Assembly (NCBI GenBank): GCA_914767935.1
Contig: OU612043.1
Span: 117,337,690 to 117,401,689, forward strand
Length of the DNA: 64,000 nucleotides
Direction: 5' to 3'
From: Coremacera marginata
Lineage: Eukaryota > Arthropoda > Insecta > Diptera > Sciomyzidae
Of this stretch, positions 43,621 to 53,595 are shown piece by piece. The notes beneath the pieces were generated by a model, which saw nothing but the letters and a program-made list of their open reading frames with translations, was not told where the DNA came from and made no database searches. The number at the start of each line of letters is the position of its first letter. Within the stretch, counting starts at the first letter, position 1. Position numbers and translations under genes: made by a program.

Positions 43621-43668
43621 AAATTCAGCAATCTCTTCTGATGTAGTTTATATCGCCACTCGGGCCAT
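43606..43668 (-). repeat. 62 bp of long-TIR end next to the inverted gypsy leader
   Basis: Reads TTTGGGAACCCCTGATAAAT and ATCGCCAC, matching the outermost ~62 bp of the 12.7-16.8 kb element's TIR with about eight differences. It is adjacent to the leader exactly as at 16823-16830. Confidence 0.8.
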
Positions 43669-44039
43669 AATTCCAATTCGGGCCATAAAAAGTTCGTTAT
43701 CATATCACGATAGAGAACACCATTCACAGAAACTGCCTGGCGGCTCTTCAGCCACACTATCGCGAACAACAGCAATATTTTCTGCAATACGAGCAGTACG
43801 AGCATGCACTGGTGTTTTCACATCTCCTACAGACCCGGTTTGCTCAAATGCCCATTGAATGCCCATTTTCATAATAAGCCTGAATAACTTTAACGCTTTG
43901 CTCGTTTGTGTATCTTTCCACAGTTCAAATTGAGTTAGTTTGAACTTGAGAAATGTCAAATGAAATGCAGAAAAAACTTGACGTTTAGGTGTGAATCACA
44001 TTCAACATTGGCCCTTTGGATTTAACCACCCTTTCTATA
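43669..44039 (-). pseudogene. Internally deleted DDE transposase fragment (mariner/Tc1-like)
   Basis: The minus strand encodes a helix-turn-helix region (WAFEQTGSVGDVKTPVHART, ARIAENIAVVRDSVAEEPPG) followed, after a junction near 43735, by VSVNGVLYRDMITNFLWPEL from the late catalytic domain. The ~150 intervening residues normal for this family are missing, so the copy has an internal deletion. Both blocks are familiar from a repeated insect transposase family. Confidence 0.75.
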
Positions 44040-44043
44040 TATA

Positions 44044-44368
44044 AATTAAATTAAACAAAGTTTGATTTGTTTAAAAAAAATATTTTTCCGCTATTGCGGT
44101 CTTTATTATATGAATCCCAAACTAGAACTAACTTAACAGAATTTAAAAATATCTTAATAAAAACTTAAGCTGCGCTGCTGCCTTTGTGTTTTTGTTGCTT
44201 CTATTGTTGTTCTGTAGTTGATGTCTTCGTTCTAATAAAACTTGCTGACACGTTGGTTCCCATGGATTGGCGAACTGCAGCGGATGCGCGTGCATTTGTA
44301 GACATGGTGTCAGCAGTTTTATTGCTTGTTCTTGTTGTGGTTGAAAATAAATCTTTGTTACGTTAACT
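44044..44368 (-). repeat. 3' LTR of the errantivirus
   Basis: Minus-strand ends AGTTAAC..TTTAATT. Includes an AATAAAG polyadenylation-like motif on the minus strand near 44109. Confidence 0.93.
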
Positions 44369-44382
44369 CCTCCCCCTTTAAA
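44369..44382 (-). other. Polypurine tract of the errantivirus
   Basis: Minus-strand TTTAAAGGGGGAGG immediately upstream of the 3' LTR, the plus-strand DNA primer site. Confidence 0.85.
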
Positions 44383-44411
44383 TTCAAACGTCCTCGTTTG
44401 ATCTTCTATTT

Positions 44412-46011
44412 TTAAAAGAGTGGGATCTGATTTATCCTTTTAACCTTCTTTTCCGATTCTATTGTTTGACTATGCTTATCTTGTGGGATGTTTTGTTGTT
44501 CTTCGGGATGACAATTTTGTATGTTGGAAACTATTTTGATCGGAGTGGGTCTTTTAAGGAGCCAAAGCCAAGCGATGATTATGATTAGCAAAACAATTCC
44601 GAAGGTTGAGATTCCTAAACTTGTAATAAATTTAGTTTTGTGTTCTGTCTGCAATAAGTCAATTTTTTGTGTGTTTTCCATATGTAATTCCTTGAGCATC
44701 TCGAGTGAAATAATTTCTTCAAAATCAGTAGATGCATTTATGGATTGTGCTATAACTGGTTGCGGGTTGACAATTGAAATTTCTTCATTAGCGTAGGTTT
44801 GATTCGCAATTGTTATTGTAGTGTTGTGGTATTTAATTAAGAATGATCCTTGCAAGTTAATTTCTTTATTTTCCGTTGTTATAACACCTTGAAACTGGTT
44901 GAGTAGTAAGATTCCAGGTAAAATCTCTTCTGCTGAGGCAATGTGTTGGTTGTTAATTGTTGTACAAACTGATGGTTGTCCTTTTAGTATTTTCGGTAAA
45001 CAGCGGGTATCAGTAATATTAGAATAGTTTTCTCTTTTACAAATAGCTACGTTATTCAATGTTTTACATTGTTTTCTTATTTCTAAAATATAATTCTTAC
45101 AAACTATAATATTTTCGAAAGGAATTTTTAAAGTAATGTTTTCGTGTTTAATAGGTTTAATTAACAATTTTTGACAATTTTCCTTATCTGTCTTAGGTAA
45201 ACTTACAATGTAAATAATTGTTGAAAAATCTGAGGCTATTCTTACCTCTCCAAATTCGATAGCTTCTATTAAATTAATATATGGCATATCTTGCCCTTTA
45301 AAAAATTCTTGTGTTATTTTCATTTCGAGAGTTGAAAAAAATTAAAGAGTTTATTACTCCTACTTTTGCCCATTGGATGGCATAATCTATATTGATTAAA
45401 TCATCTTTAATGATTTTTATTTTTCTTTCAATATTCTGAATTATTTCGTTTTTTAAAATATTACTTGAGTTTACAGTTTTAAGGATTGCATTCGTTACAT
45501 GAGTTATCTCATTAATTTTTTCTAGATTATTTTTATTTATAATAAATTGATTATTATTATTTACGAGCACATTATTAATTTTATTGCTAATTATCTCGAA
45601 ATCGTCATGATCCGGGGAACCTGCTAGCCATTTCCAAGCAGTCCCTAAGAAATTCAATGATCTTTTATTTCTATTTAATTTTAATCCATTAAGTATTGCG
45701 GTAATCTGATCTGTTTCATGTAATAGAAAAAGTCTTGCATTGTCATGTTTTGGTATGTTATGTATGATTTGGTCCTCTAAATTATGTAAATTTTCCTGAT
45801 AGTTTGTCAAGTTGATAACGTGTATAATTTTAAAGCTTCCTATCTCTAATTTAGCCGTTCCTGTTTCAATAGTAGCAATTTGTGCATTCGTATAGTCCAA
45901 TATTTGTATCTCGCATGATACAAGCCAAAGTGATAGTTGCGCTCTGAAAGCATAAAATAAAATAATTTTAAGAAAAACAAATTCAATTTCGTATGTTGCT
46001 CTTGTGAACAA
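44412..46011 (-). pseudogene. env: Errantivirus envelope (env), split by one frame change
   Basis: Two overlapping frames: 46011-45298 (N-terminal) and 45323-44412 (C-terminal). The first overlaps the pol end by 29 bases and has a hydrophobic signal-like N-terminus, a furin-like NRNKR cleavage site followed by an LNFLGTAWKWLAG fusion-peptide-like region, and a Asn-rich helical part. The second has a cysteine-containing ectodomain, a membrane anchor (FGIVLLIIIIAWLWLL) and a Pro-rich tail. This architecture is that of insect errantivirus/baculovirus F-type envelope proteins, which mediate cell entry. The frame changes close to a T-run near 45340, so as it stands no full envelope is encoded; a sequencing error is possible. 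Confidence 0.85.
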
Positions 46012-49000
46012 TTTTTCCGCTTTCTGTTACTACAGTAGTGTCTCTGTCCTCTTTAACTATTTCCTTTTTAAATCTTTTTGAAAGTTTTGAACCAAGTCTT
46101 TTATTCTGTTTTACAAATATTTCCTGTCCTACTAAGTAATTTTTAATTTGGTGTCTCTTTTTATTATGTCTTGCGAGGTCAGTCTGTTGTTTTTCCTGAA
46201 GTTTTTGTAAATTATTTCTTTTTGTTTTCTCGTAGTCATCAGGTCCGAAAGTAACTGTGCGTCCGTAATATAGGTCTGCTGGTTTTTTCCCGGTTGTGGA
46301 ATGAATTGTGTGGTTGTATTCGTTGACCGCTCTTTCGAGCAGTTCCTCGAAATTCCTACTTGTACCATCACATTTCAAACACCTCATAATTTCGGTTAGA
46401 GTTGAATGGAAGCGTTCGACTTGGCCGTTCGCTTCACTTCTGTAGGGTGGTGTAGTGTACACGTCTATTTTGAGCTCGTTTTTCATCATAAATAGGATTG
46501 AAGCAGAGTTAAAAGATGCTTCATTATCCATAACTATTGACTTTGGAACACCAAAGAAGAAAATTAAGTCTCTAAGGGGTCTTCTAACGTTTTCTATTGA
46601 TTTTCCGTCAAGTATTTTCGTCTGTGCGTACTTTGTAAATTTGTCAAGAGCAGTGAGAATCAGTTTACCTTCCGTATTATAGATGTCGATGTGGATTATC
46701 TGTCCTGGATAGGTTGGTAATGGTGTTTCGTTAAGCAAAGGTTGATTTGGATGGCGTTCGTATTTATTTTCTTTACAAACAGAACATAATTTCAGGATTC
46801 GATCGATTTTGTTAGTCATGCCTGGGAAATAATATTTTTCTATTATCTGCATTCGGTTTTCTTGTTTATTTCTATGTGCCCTATTGTGTGTTTCTATAAT
46901 AATATTTTCTTGATCTTGTTCGCTACTAATATCCTGTACTTCTGCTTGAGTGAATCTAATTTTATAATTTTTAAAGTGTAGAGGAACGATTTCTTGAATA
47001 ATACCCATTACGTTTTCTGGTGTTTTTATTCCGTTTATTACTGAAGGGTTGAGGTATCGTTTAAGGAGAGATATAAGTTTGCTAGGTGTATAAGACGTTT
47101 CTGATATGATATGTCTATGGTAGCCTGGAAAAATTATTTTAAATTGGTAAGAAGAGTTGTCATCGCAATTTAAAAATAATTGATTTTTAAAAACGTTTAT
47201 TGGAGCTTCAACACATGGAACTAAATTTTCGGGAGAACTATCGGCGCTATGAACTGAGTGTGTCAATGAATTTATTTCGTTTTTTGGTGGGCGAGACAGA
47301 GAATCTGCAACTACATTGCTAGTACCTGGCTTATAGAGTAATTCGTAATTATACTCTTCTAAGATAGCTTTCCAGCGTTTCATCTTAGAATTTGCGTTTT
47401 TGGTACTGAGAGCATAGGTAAGAGGTTGATGGTCGGTGTAAATTTTGACTTTTCTTGAACCATAGAGAAAACTGCGTAGCGATGTAAGTGCCCATATAAT
47501 GGCAAGCATTTCTTTCCCGTTGGTTGCATATGATTCCTCAGTTTGCGAAAGGCTTCTTGATAAAAATGTAATTGGCTTAGAGTCCTGCGAAAGAACTGCT
47601 CCCAATGCTTGATTGGAAGCATCTGTTGTGAGTTCGAATGGTTTTTGAAAATCAGGATATGAAAGCATAACTTCTTGTGACACTAAACAGCTTTTAGCTT
47701 TTTGCCATGCTTCTATTGCTTGTTTGTTCATAACTATTGAGGTGTTTTTTGATTGGTTTTTGGACAAACGTCCATTCTGTCCTCTTAAGAGTGAGGTTAA
47801 AGGTTTAACTAAACTGGCATAGTCTTGGATGAATCTTCTATAATAACCTGTCATACCTAAGAACGATCTTAAATCTTTTAAGGTTTTTGGTTGAGGGAGT
47901 TCTACGATTGCTTGCACCTTTTTTGGGTTAGTTCTTAATCCGTCTTTTGAAACAACAAAACCTAAAAACTCGACTTCTTTTTTAAGGAATTCGCATTTAT
48001 CTATTTGTACCTTAAAGTTGGCATTTTCTAAAGTTTTAAATACAATTTGGAGGTTTGAAAAATGTTCTTCCTCAGTCTTTCCAAATATTATGATGTCGTC
48101 TATGTAGACATAGCAGCGAACGCCAATATGCTGTCGCAAAACATCATCAAGACCCCGTTGGAAAATAGAGGGGGCATTTTTTAATCCGAAAGGGAGTCTA
48201 TTGAATTCATATTTTCCATTATTAATGGAAAATGCGGTTTTTTCCTTGTCTGATTCTTTGTGTGCTATTTGGTGAAAACCACTCTTTAAATCGATTATTG
48301 TAAAGTATAAATTTTTTCCTAGGTTGTATAGAACTTCATTGATTTCAGGTATTGGGTACCTGTCTGCTGTTGTAACGGAGTTAAGTTTGCGGTAGTCAAT
48401 TACCATTCGGAATTTCTTTTCGCCGGATGCGTCTGATTTTTTTGGCACGATCCAAACTGGTGCGTTATATGGCGATTTCGATGGTCTTATTATACCGTCT
48501 GCAAGGAGTTCTTCGACTTGCTTTTCTACTTCCTGCTTTAATGCCATTGGGTAAGGGTAAGACTTAGAATAGATTGGGGTTTCATTTGTGGTACGGATTT
48601 CGCCTTTAATTCCAGTTGTAAATGTTAATTTTTTATCTGGATCAGAAAATAAATTTGGGCATTTTCGTATTATATGAATTAGTTTCATTTCTTGTTCAGG
48701 TAATAGATGTGGTGTGCGTAATTCGATACTATTGATGTCTTGTGTGATTTGTTGTTTGAGAGGAATTTTAATATTTGACAGGATTGTCATATAACTTTTG
48801 TCTGTATGAATGACTGATCTAAGTTCCTTTAAAGTATCGTTGCCTATGATACCGTGAAAAGTTTTTAATGAAGGTAAAATGAAAAATTTAAGTTTTTCGG
48901 TTTCTGGGCCGAAAATGTTGACGAAGGTGTGATGGGTGATCGGAATATTTCCAGCAACTGAATTTACGAAAAATGGTTTTTTATTGAGGATTGGATTTCT

Positions 49001-49117
49001 TATTCGTGTGGATTGGATATAGTTCTTGTTAGAACCTGTGTCTATTAGAAATTTAAGAGTATCTCCACTCCTAGCCAAAAATTCAAAATATGGGAGTGAA
49101 AAATCTAGTCTAAAAAA
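45983..49117 (-). CDS. pol: Errantivirus pol: protease, reverse transcriptase, RNase H, integrase
   Basis: Uninterrupted frame of more than 1,030 codons, entered from gag by -1 frameshifting at 49111-49117 rather than from its own ATG. Protease: LKFLIDTGSNKNYI (~residue 10). Reverse transcriptase: VPKKSDASGEKKFRMVIDYR, FTIIDLKSGFHQI, LPFGLKNAPSIFQR and the catalytic YVYIDDIIIFG. RNase H: ELTTDASNQALGAVLSQ and IYTDHQPL. Integrase: His/Cys zinc end (HNRAHRNK.., CSVCKENKY), first Asp in IIHIDIYNTE, second in SIVMDNEASF, Glu in SEANGQVERFHSTL, then the C-terminal domain to NIRN. All catalytic residues seen are intact, so this copy may still make active enzymes. Confidence 0.96.
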   Translation of the reverse strand, partial: FFRLDFSLPYFEFLARSGDTLKFLIDTGSNKNYIQSTRIRNPILNKKPFFVNSVAGNIPITHHTFVNIFGPETEKLKFFILPSLKTFHGIIGNDTLKELRSVIHTDKSYMTILSNIKIPLKQQITQDINSIELRTPHLLPEQEMKLIHIIRKCPNLFSDPDKKLTFTTGIKGEIRTTNETPIYSKSYPYPMALKQEVEKQVEELLADGIIRPSKSPYNAPVWIVPKKSDASGEKKFRMVIDYRKLNSVTTADRYPIPEINEVLYNLGKNLYFTIIDLKSGFHQIAHKESDKEKTAFSINNGKYEFNRLPFGLKNAPSIFQRGLDDVLRQHIGVRCYVYIDDIIIFGKTEEEHFSNLQIVFKTLENANFKVQIDKCEFLKKEVEFLGFVVSKDGLRTNPKKVQAIVELPQPKTLKDLRSFLGMTGYYRRFIQDYASLVKPLTSLLRGQNGRLSKNQSKNTSIVMNKQAIEAWQKAKSCLVSQEVMLSYPDFQKPFELTTDASNQALGAVLSQDSKPITFLSRSLSQTEESYATNGKEMLAIIWALTSLRSFLYGSRKVKIYTDHQPLTYALSTKNANSKMKRWKAILEEYNYELLYKPGTSNVVADSLSRPPKNEINSLTHSVHSADSSPENLVPCVEAPINVFKNQLFLNCDDNSSYQFKIIFPGYHRHIISETSYTPSKLISLLKRYLNPSVINGIKTPENVMGIIQEIVPLHFKNYKIRFTQAEVQDISSEQDQENIIIETHNRAHRNKQENRMQIIEKYYFPGMTNKIDRILKLCSVCKENKYERHPNQPLLNETPLPTYPGQIIHIDIYNTEGKLILTALDKFTKYAQTKILDGKSIENVRRPLRDLIFFFGVPKSIVMDNEASFNSASILFMMKNELKIDVYTTPPYRSEANGQVERFHSTLTEIMRCLKCDGTSRNFEELLERAVNEYNHTIHSTTGKKPADLYYGRTVTFGPDDYEKTKRNNLQKLQEKQQTDLARHNKKRHQIKNYLVGQEIFVKQNKRLGSKLSKRFKKEIVKEDRDTTVVTESGKIVHKSNIRN

Positions 49118-50538
49118 TAAATGTTATCAATTTCATCTACTCCTTCAGACTGGGGCTCAAAAATTTGGTTGCTGTCATATTCGTCTTGATGATTATCTGC
49201 AAGGTCTGAGTAAATTTGGTTTGGATCTGGATTTGATCCTTGTGAATTTATTTCGGTTTCTTTTGGAATATCTACATTTATATGAAAATTTCTTTGTATT
49301 TTATTTGGGTTATGTGCTTGCTGAGTAGCTGGACGTTTCTGTGTAAAATTATTTTGTTGGAAATTCGGTCTGTTTTGATAATTTATGTGTCGGGATTGTA
49401 TCGACGGATCTATCTCCATCGGTACTGGAGGTTTGGGTGGAAATTGTGGTCTGTTATTGAATCCTGGAGGATTCCATTGACCAAATTGGGGTTTTTGTGG
49501 AACAAATGAGCTGTTATTCATAAAATGTTGATTGTTTGATTGAAATCTGTATGGATTATTTGAATGATTCTGATAGTTATATTGAGGTCGGTATGAATTA
49601 TGACTATATTTAAATTGAGGTGATTGCGTCAATTCTGGATAAAAATTTCTTTGAACTGGTTCATGGTGATAAATTGGTCGAGGTGGAAGTCTAGGAAGTG
49701 GTAGCCTAGGAGGTGGTATGGGGTTATTGATTCTCTTGTAATTGCTCTGAGCATGATGCATTCTGAACATCATGTTATCTAGTTTCAAACACATGTTAAG
49801 TGCTTGTGGTAGTGTTGTTGGTTCGCGTATGCTTAGCAGTCGAGGAAGGTCACCGTTCAAACCTCTGATGAAAGTGTCCAGAGCTTTGTCTCTATACGAG
49901 TTCGTCATGGCGTTAATGGCGTCGTCACTTATATCTAGGCAAGCTATCTTGTCAAGTATAAGTGATAGGTTTTGGTATATTTTTTGGTAAAATTCAGTTA
50001 TAGTATTTTGTCTTTGAGTCAAAGACATCATCTGGTACTCTAATGTACCAATATCTCTTTTATCCGAATAATGCATCATAAGGCATTTTCGTATTTTTTT
50101 CCAGTCCAGTGGCGTTCTGTACGATTCTAAAGCTGCATCAGCTTCACTCACGATTTTATGGCGAATCATATGTAGAATTGTAAAATACTTAGACGTCCCT
50201 CTAGTGTGTTCGAACATGTTTAGAATTCTTTCGACCGTCTTTTTCCATGAATTGAATTCACCTGGTGTACCGGAAAATTCCCTAAGGCATTTAACTACGT
50301 CGGGAACTCTATCTAAATCACTTGCATTACCAGAAAAGCTGGCTGGTTCGTCGTAGTCCTCGTTCTCTAAAAATGGATTATTTAGACTTGCTATTGTTCT
50401 TGTCACTAAGTCTGTTATTTGTTTGGTTAATTCGGGACTAAGTGTGGCTGATGGTGGATCTTGTGGTGTGTTAGGAGTAGGGTTTCGTTGTAAGCTCAGA
50501 TTACTGAGGCGGTTAGCGAGAGTTTCTGGATCTGTCAT
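49105..50538 (-). CDS. gag: Errantivirus gag
   Basis: 477 codons from ATG at 50538 (MTDPETLANRLSNLSLQ). N-terminal capsid-like region with LREFSGTPGEFNSWKKTVER, CLMMHYSDKRDIGTLEYQMM and IRGLNGDLPRLLSIREP, typical of errantivirus gag. The C-terminal third is rich in Asn, Pro, Gln and aromatic residues (PRLPLPRLPPRPIYHHEP) and ends in an acidic tail. No CCHC zinc knuckle, as usual in errantiviruses. The last codons overlap the slippery site that leads into pol. Assembles particles and packages RNA. Confidence 0.93.
   Translation of the reverse strand: MTDPETLANRLSNLSLQRNPTPNTPQDPPSATLSPELTKQITDLVTRTIASLNNPFLENEDYDEPASFSGNASDLDRVPDVVKCLREFSGTPGEFNSWKKTVERILNMFEHTRGTSKYFTILHMIRHKIVSEADAALESYRTPLDWKKIRKCLMMHYSDKRDIGTLEYQMMSLTQRQNTITEFYQKIYQNLSLILDKIACLDISDDAINAMTNSYRDKALDTFIRGLNGDLPRLLSIREPTTLPQALNMCLKLDNMMFRMHHAQSNYKRINNPIPPPRLPLPRLPPRPIYHHEPVQRNFYPELTQSPQFKYSHNSYRPQYNYQNHSNNPYRFQSNNQHFMNNSSFVPQKPQFGQWNPPGFNNRPQFPPKPPVPMEIDPSIQSRHINYQNRPNFQQNNFTQKRPATQQAHNPNKIQRNFHINVDIPKETEINSQGSNPDPNQIYSDLADNHQDEYDSNQIFEPQSEGVDEIDNIYFLD
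49111..49117 (-). promoter_or_regulatory. -1 ribosomal frameshift site (T TTT TTA) between gag and pol
   Basis: In gag frame the minus strand reads TAT TTT TTA GAC TAG. The heptamer T-TTT-TTA is a canonical X-XXY-YYZ slippery sequence three bases before the gag stop codon. Slipping back one base enters the long pol frame directly. Confidence 0.8.
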
Positions 50539-51410
50539 TTTTTCCGATTAGCTTTTTCTTTCTTTTTTAAATAATTTGAATTAAAATTTAGTTGCTCAAA
50601 AAAATTTTTGGAACAATTTTTTTTTACTTGTAAGAAAGAATTATTAAAATATTTGTTTATACAAGATTTTCTCAATTAACTAATTTTGTCATAGGTTAAA
50701 ATAAATTTTTCTTCAAAATTTTATATTATTAAATTATTTTTCTTTTAATAAGAAAAAAAAATTTTTTTTTAAATTTCCTTAAAGATTATAACATTAATTA
50801 CTTCTTAATATTTTTTTAAGAATTTTCTTTTAATATTGATATTTATATCTTAGTAAATTTTCGTTTTAATTTTTCCAATGATCACTTTAATTAATCACGT
50901 TTTAATAACTTTAATTTTGTTTCAACTTAGATTTCTCTTGGAATATTTATTCGCTTAAAATTATTATGTTTTTTCACTTCTCTTTAGAAAAATTTTTTAT
51001 GATTCTTTTAAATTATGAAATTCTTAAAAACTTACATCAAAAATCTTAATATTAGACTTATCATATTATCCAGTGGTGCGTCTTTCCTTGAAGAATGTGC
51101 AGGCGGCTGTTTTATTTTAAAAACTCCTTTTCCGACGATGTCTTTTCAGGGGCCTCGTTCCTGCTACTTAGTTCAGGTTTTTTCCTGCACAATGTAATTC
51201 GAAGTTTTCCAGTTGTGGTTTTTTTCCCTTTTTACCCGTAAAGTTTTTGCGATACTTTTTATTTTTCTCACCTTTAATTTACGTTAGGTTCTTTGTGATA
51301 CTTTTTGATTTTCTCACTTTTATTATTTTTAAACCATAAAGTACTTTGCGATATTTTTAAATTTTCTCACTTTTAATTTCAACTTTCGAAAACTCACGAA
51401 TACTAACACT
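50539..51410 (-). other. Errantivirus leader
   Basis: ~870 bp of AT-rich sequence between primer-binding site and gag ATG without a protein. Repeats of TTTTTCTT(T/A)A type occur. It contains GTGAGAAAA(A/T)-type repeats near 51240-51390, resembling the modular leader at 33.8-37.1 kb. Confidence 0.7.
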
Positions 51411-51429
51411 GGTCCCTGCTCGGGCGCCA
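51411..51429 (-). other. Primer-binding site of the errantivirus (tRNA-Lys-like)
   Basis: Minus-strand TGGCGCCCGAGCAGGGACC adjacent to the 5' LTR. Similar to lysine-tRNA primer sites known from retroviruses. Confidence 0.85.
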
Positions 51430-51753
51430 ATTAAATTAAACAAAGTTTGATTTGTTTAAAAAAAATATTTTTCCGCTATTGCGGTCTTTATTATATGAAT
51501 CCCAAACTAGAACTAACTTAACAGAATTTAAAAATATCTTAATATTAACTTAAGCTGCGCTGCTGCCTTTGTGTTTTTGTTGCTTCTATTGTTGTTCTGT
51601 AGTTGATGTCTTCGTTCTAATAAAACTTGCTGACACGTTGGTTCCCATGGATTGGCGAACTGCAGCGGATGCGCGTGCATTTGTAGACATGGTGTCAGCA
51701 GTTTTATTGCTTGTTCTTGTTGTGGTTGAAAATAAATCTTTGTTACGTTAACT
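51429..51753 (-). repeat. 5' LTR of the errantivirus
   Basis: Matches 44044-44368 except for about two bases. Carries the promoter for the element's RNA (inferred from family). Confidence 0.93.
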
Positions 51754-52734
51754 TATATACTAGCTTATACCCGGCGCGATTCGCTGCTCTCAGCGCTTAT
51801 CCCCTAAAAGATTGTGTAGCTTTAGTGAAGCAATACTTTTATAGTAAGTTCGTACCGAGTTTTATTGATGTGTGACTTATTTCGAAAACTATACCGAATA
51901 TTTGGGGTACTGAAAAAGTACCACGCCCCTCGTCCAACGCCCATAAAATGTTACCAGTGGAACGGCATGTGTAAATTGAGGTCGAATACTAAATTCCGAG
52001 GCTGTGCGACGTACAAAAAAAAACCAAAACTGTTCGATATCGAAAATTTTAAGGTATATTTAAGGTGCCTTTTACGATCAGCACCAGCCTTCATAGGAAC
52101 CCTCTCCAGGCTTTGGTATAAAAATTGGCTCAGCGGTTTCGGAGTCTTTACGAGATATACACATATACCCACATACGTATATACATTAAGGTGCCTCACG
52201 CTCCTTAGAAAAAAAGTTGCTTAGACCGGTTCTTCAAAATAATCCATGGTTTATGTTACGATGATCCCCAAAAAATTTCGACTACAAATATTGCCTGGTA
52301 TGGTAGTTAAAAAAAAACAAACGGTCAGAAATAAGAGTAATGAAAAAGTTCTTTTGCATCAAAAAATCTTAAATTTTTTCCGTTGGACAAAAGATAATGT
52401 GAATTTTTATGGATTGTTTAAACTTTTTTCATATTATTTTCAGTAAAATTCAAATGAATTTTTTCCAATACTAATTTTAGTCAAATAAATTGTGAAATGT
52501 AAAAAATGTGTAAATTTTTTTGTAATTTCATTTAATTCTTCACTTTACACTATATTTTATCAATAGATAATTTATTTGACCAAAAGTTACATAGCAAAAC
52601 CAAAAAAAAAAATTTTAATTTGAATTTTAGTGAAAATAATATAAAAAAAAGTTAAAAAATTAATTAAAATCCGCATTATCTCTGACCCGACTGAAAAAAT
52701 TAAAAACTGATTCGTGCAGATAACTATTAAGCCA

Positions 52735-52822
52735 GACCGTTTGTTATTAAGAACATAAGAAGATCGGTCAATATCCTTTCAAGGGCTGAAATGGCCATTT
52801 CGTTTTTGTTTCTTTTTTTTTT
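52735..52822 (+). mobile_element. SINE 3' end fragment
   Basis: TCCTTTCAAGGGCTGAAATG and GGCCATTTCG followed by a T-rich tail, the same 3' end as the SINE at 53596-53895. Confidence 0.65.
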
Positions 52823-53019
52823 ATTATTTCAAACTATTTCAGCTCACGGATGACTATCGCTACTGTCGAAATATTTGGGGAATCATCATAACATAAAGCG
52901 TTATTTTGAGCAACCGACCCAAACACCTATTTTATTTGAGGAGCCTTAGTATACAAACATACATTTTTTTACTGTTAGATAGATGAGCAGAAAAAGTAGG
53001 CATGGCAACATTTATACAT

Positions 53020-53592
53020 ATAGTGACCGCCACTTGGTCCCATTGCACCTACATATCGAGTTTCACTATCAAAACATGTACAGCTCAGGAATTACAATGA
53101 TTTCTGAAAAGTCGGCGTAGATAAAGTGCGACACGCCCATTTTTTTAAGGGTTCTGGCAGTAAACATATAAACTAATTTACCAAATTTTATTCTTTTACT
53201 GTAAATTTTGATTTATATACTTTTTACGGATTTATGGGCGTGACAAAATTTATATAAAAACTGATCGCCACTTGGACCCATAGCACCTACATACCAAGTT
53301 TGACTATCAAAACGTTCACATCTCAGGAATTAAAAATTATTTCTAACCGATAGCCCTGCCAGCTAGTGCTTACTTAGTTATAATTGTTAAATTGTAATTA
53401 ACTATAATACATAAATAAATAAATAAATTAAATAAAATTATTGCTGAAGAGTGGGCACAGATATAGTGCTCCCATGCACATTTTTTGCAAAGCTGTCGAG
53501 AGTAAGCTTATGAACTTAATTACCAAATTTTAGTATTTAACGATGAGAATCGTCTGATTTATAGAAGTTCTATGGATTTGTGGGTAACAAAA
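53020..53592 (+). repeat. Left part of the ~260 bp minisatellite (diverged units)
   Basis: Units beginning GTGACCGCCACTTGG (53024) and TGATCGCCACTTGGAC (53261), with ACTATCAAAAC and CTCAGGAATTA in each. A third partial unit runs into the SINE. Confidence 0.7.
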
Positions 53593-53595
53593 GTG

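Larger units (their letters stand above)
44044..51753 (-). mobile_element. Nearly intact gypsy/errantivirus-type endogenous retrovirus
   Basis: 7,710 bp between TATA duplications (44040-44043 and 51754-51757). 325 bp LTRs differ at about two adjacent positions (near 44160 versus 51546), so insertion is recent. On the minus strand the order is LTR, tRNA-Lys-like primer site, ~870 bp leader, gag, pol in the -1 frame, env, polypurine tract, LTR. AGTTAAC..AATT LTR ends and a TATA target are typical of the 17.6/297/ZAM group of errantiviruses. Only env is visibly broken. Confidence 0.95.

Noticed and set aside
44184..44366. 60-codon frame repeated in both errantivirus LTRs
   Set aside because: It lies in LTR non-coding sequence, antisense to the element; repeated only because the LTRs are repeated.
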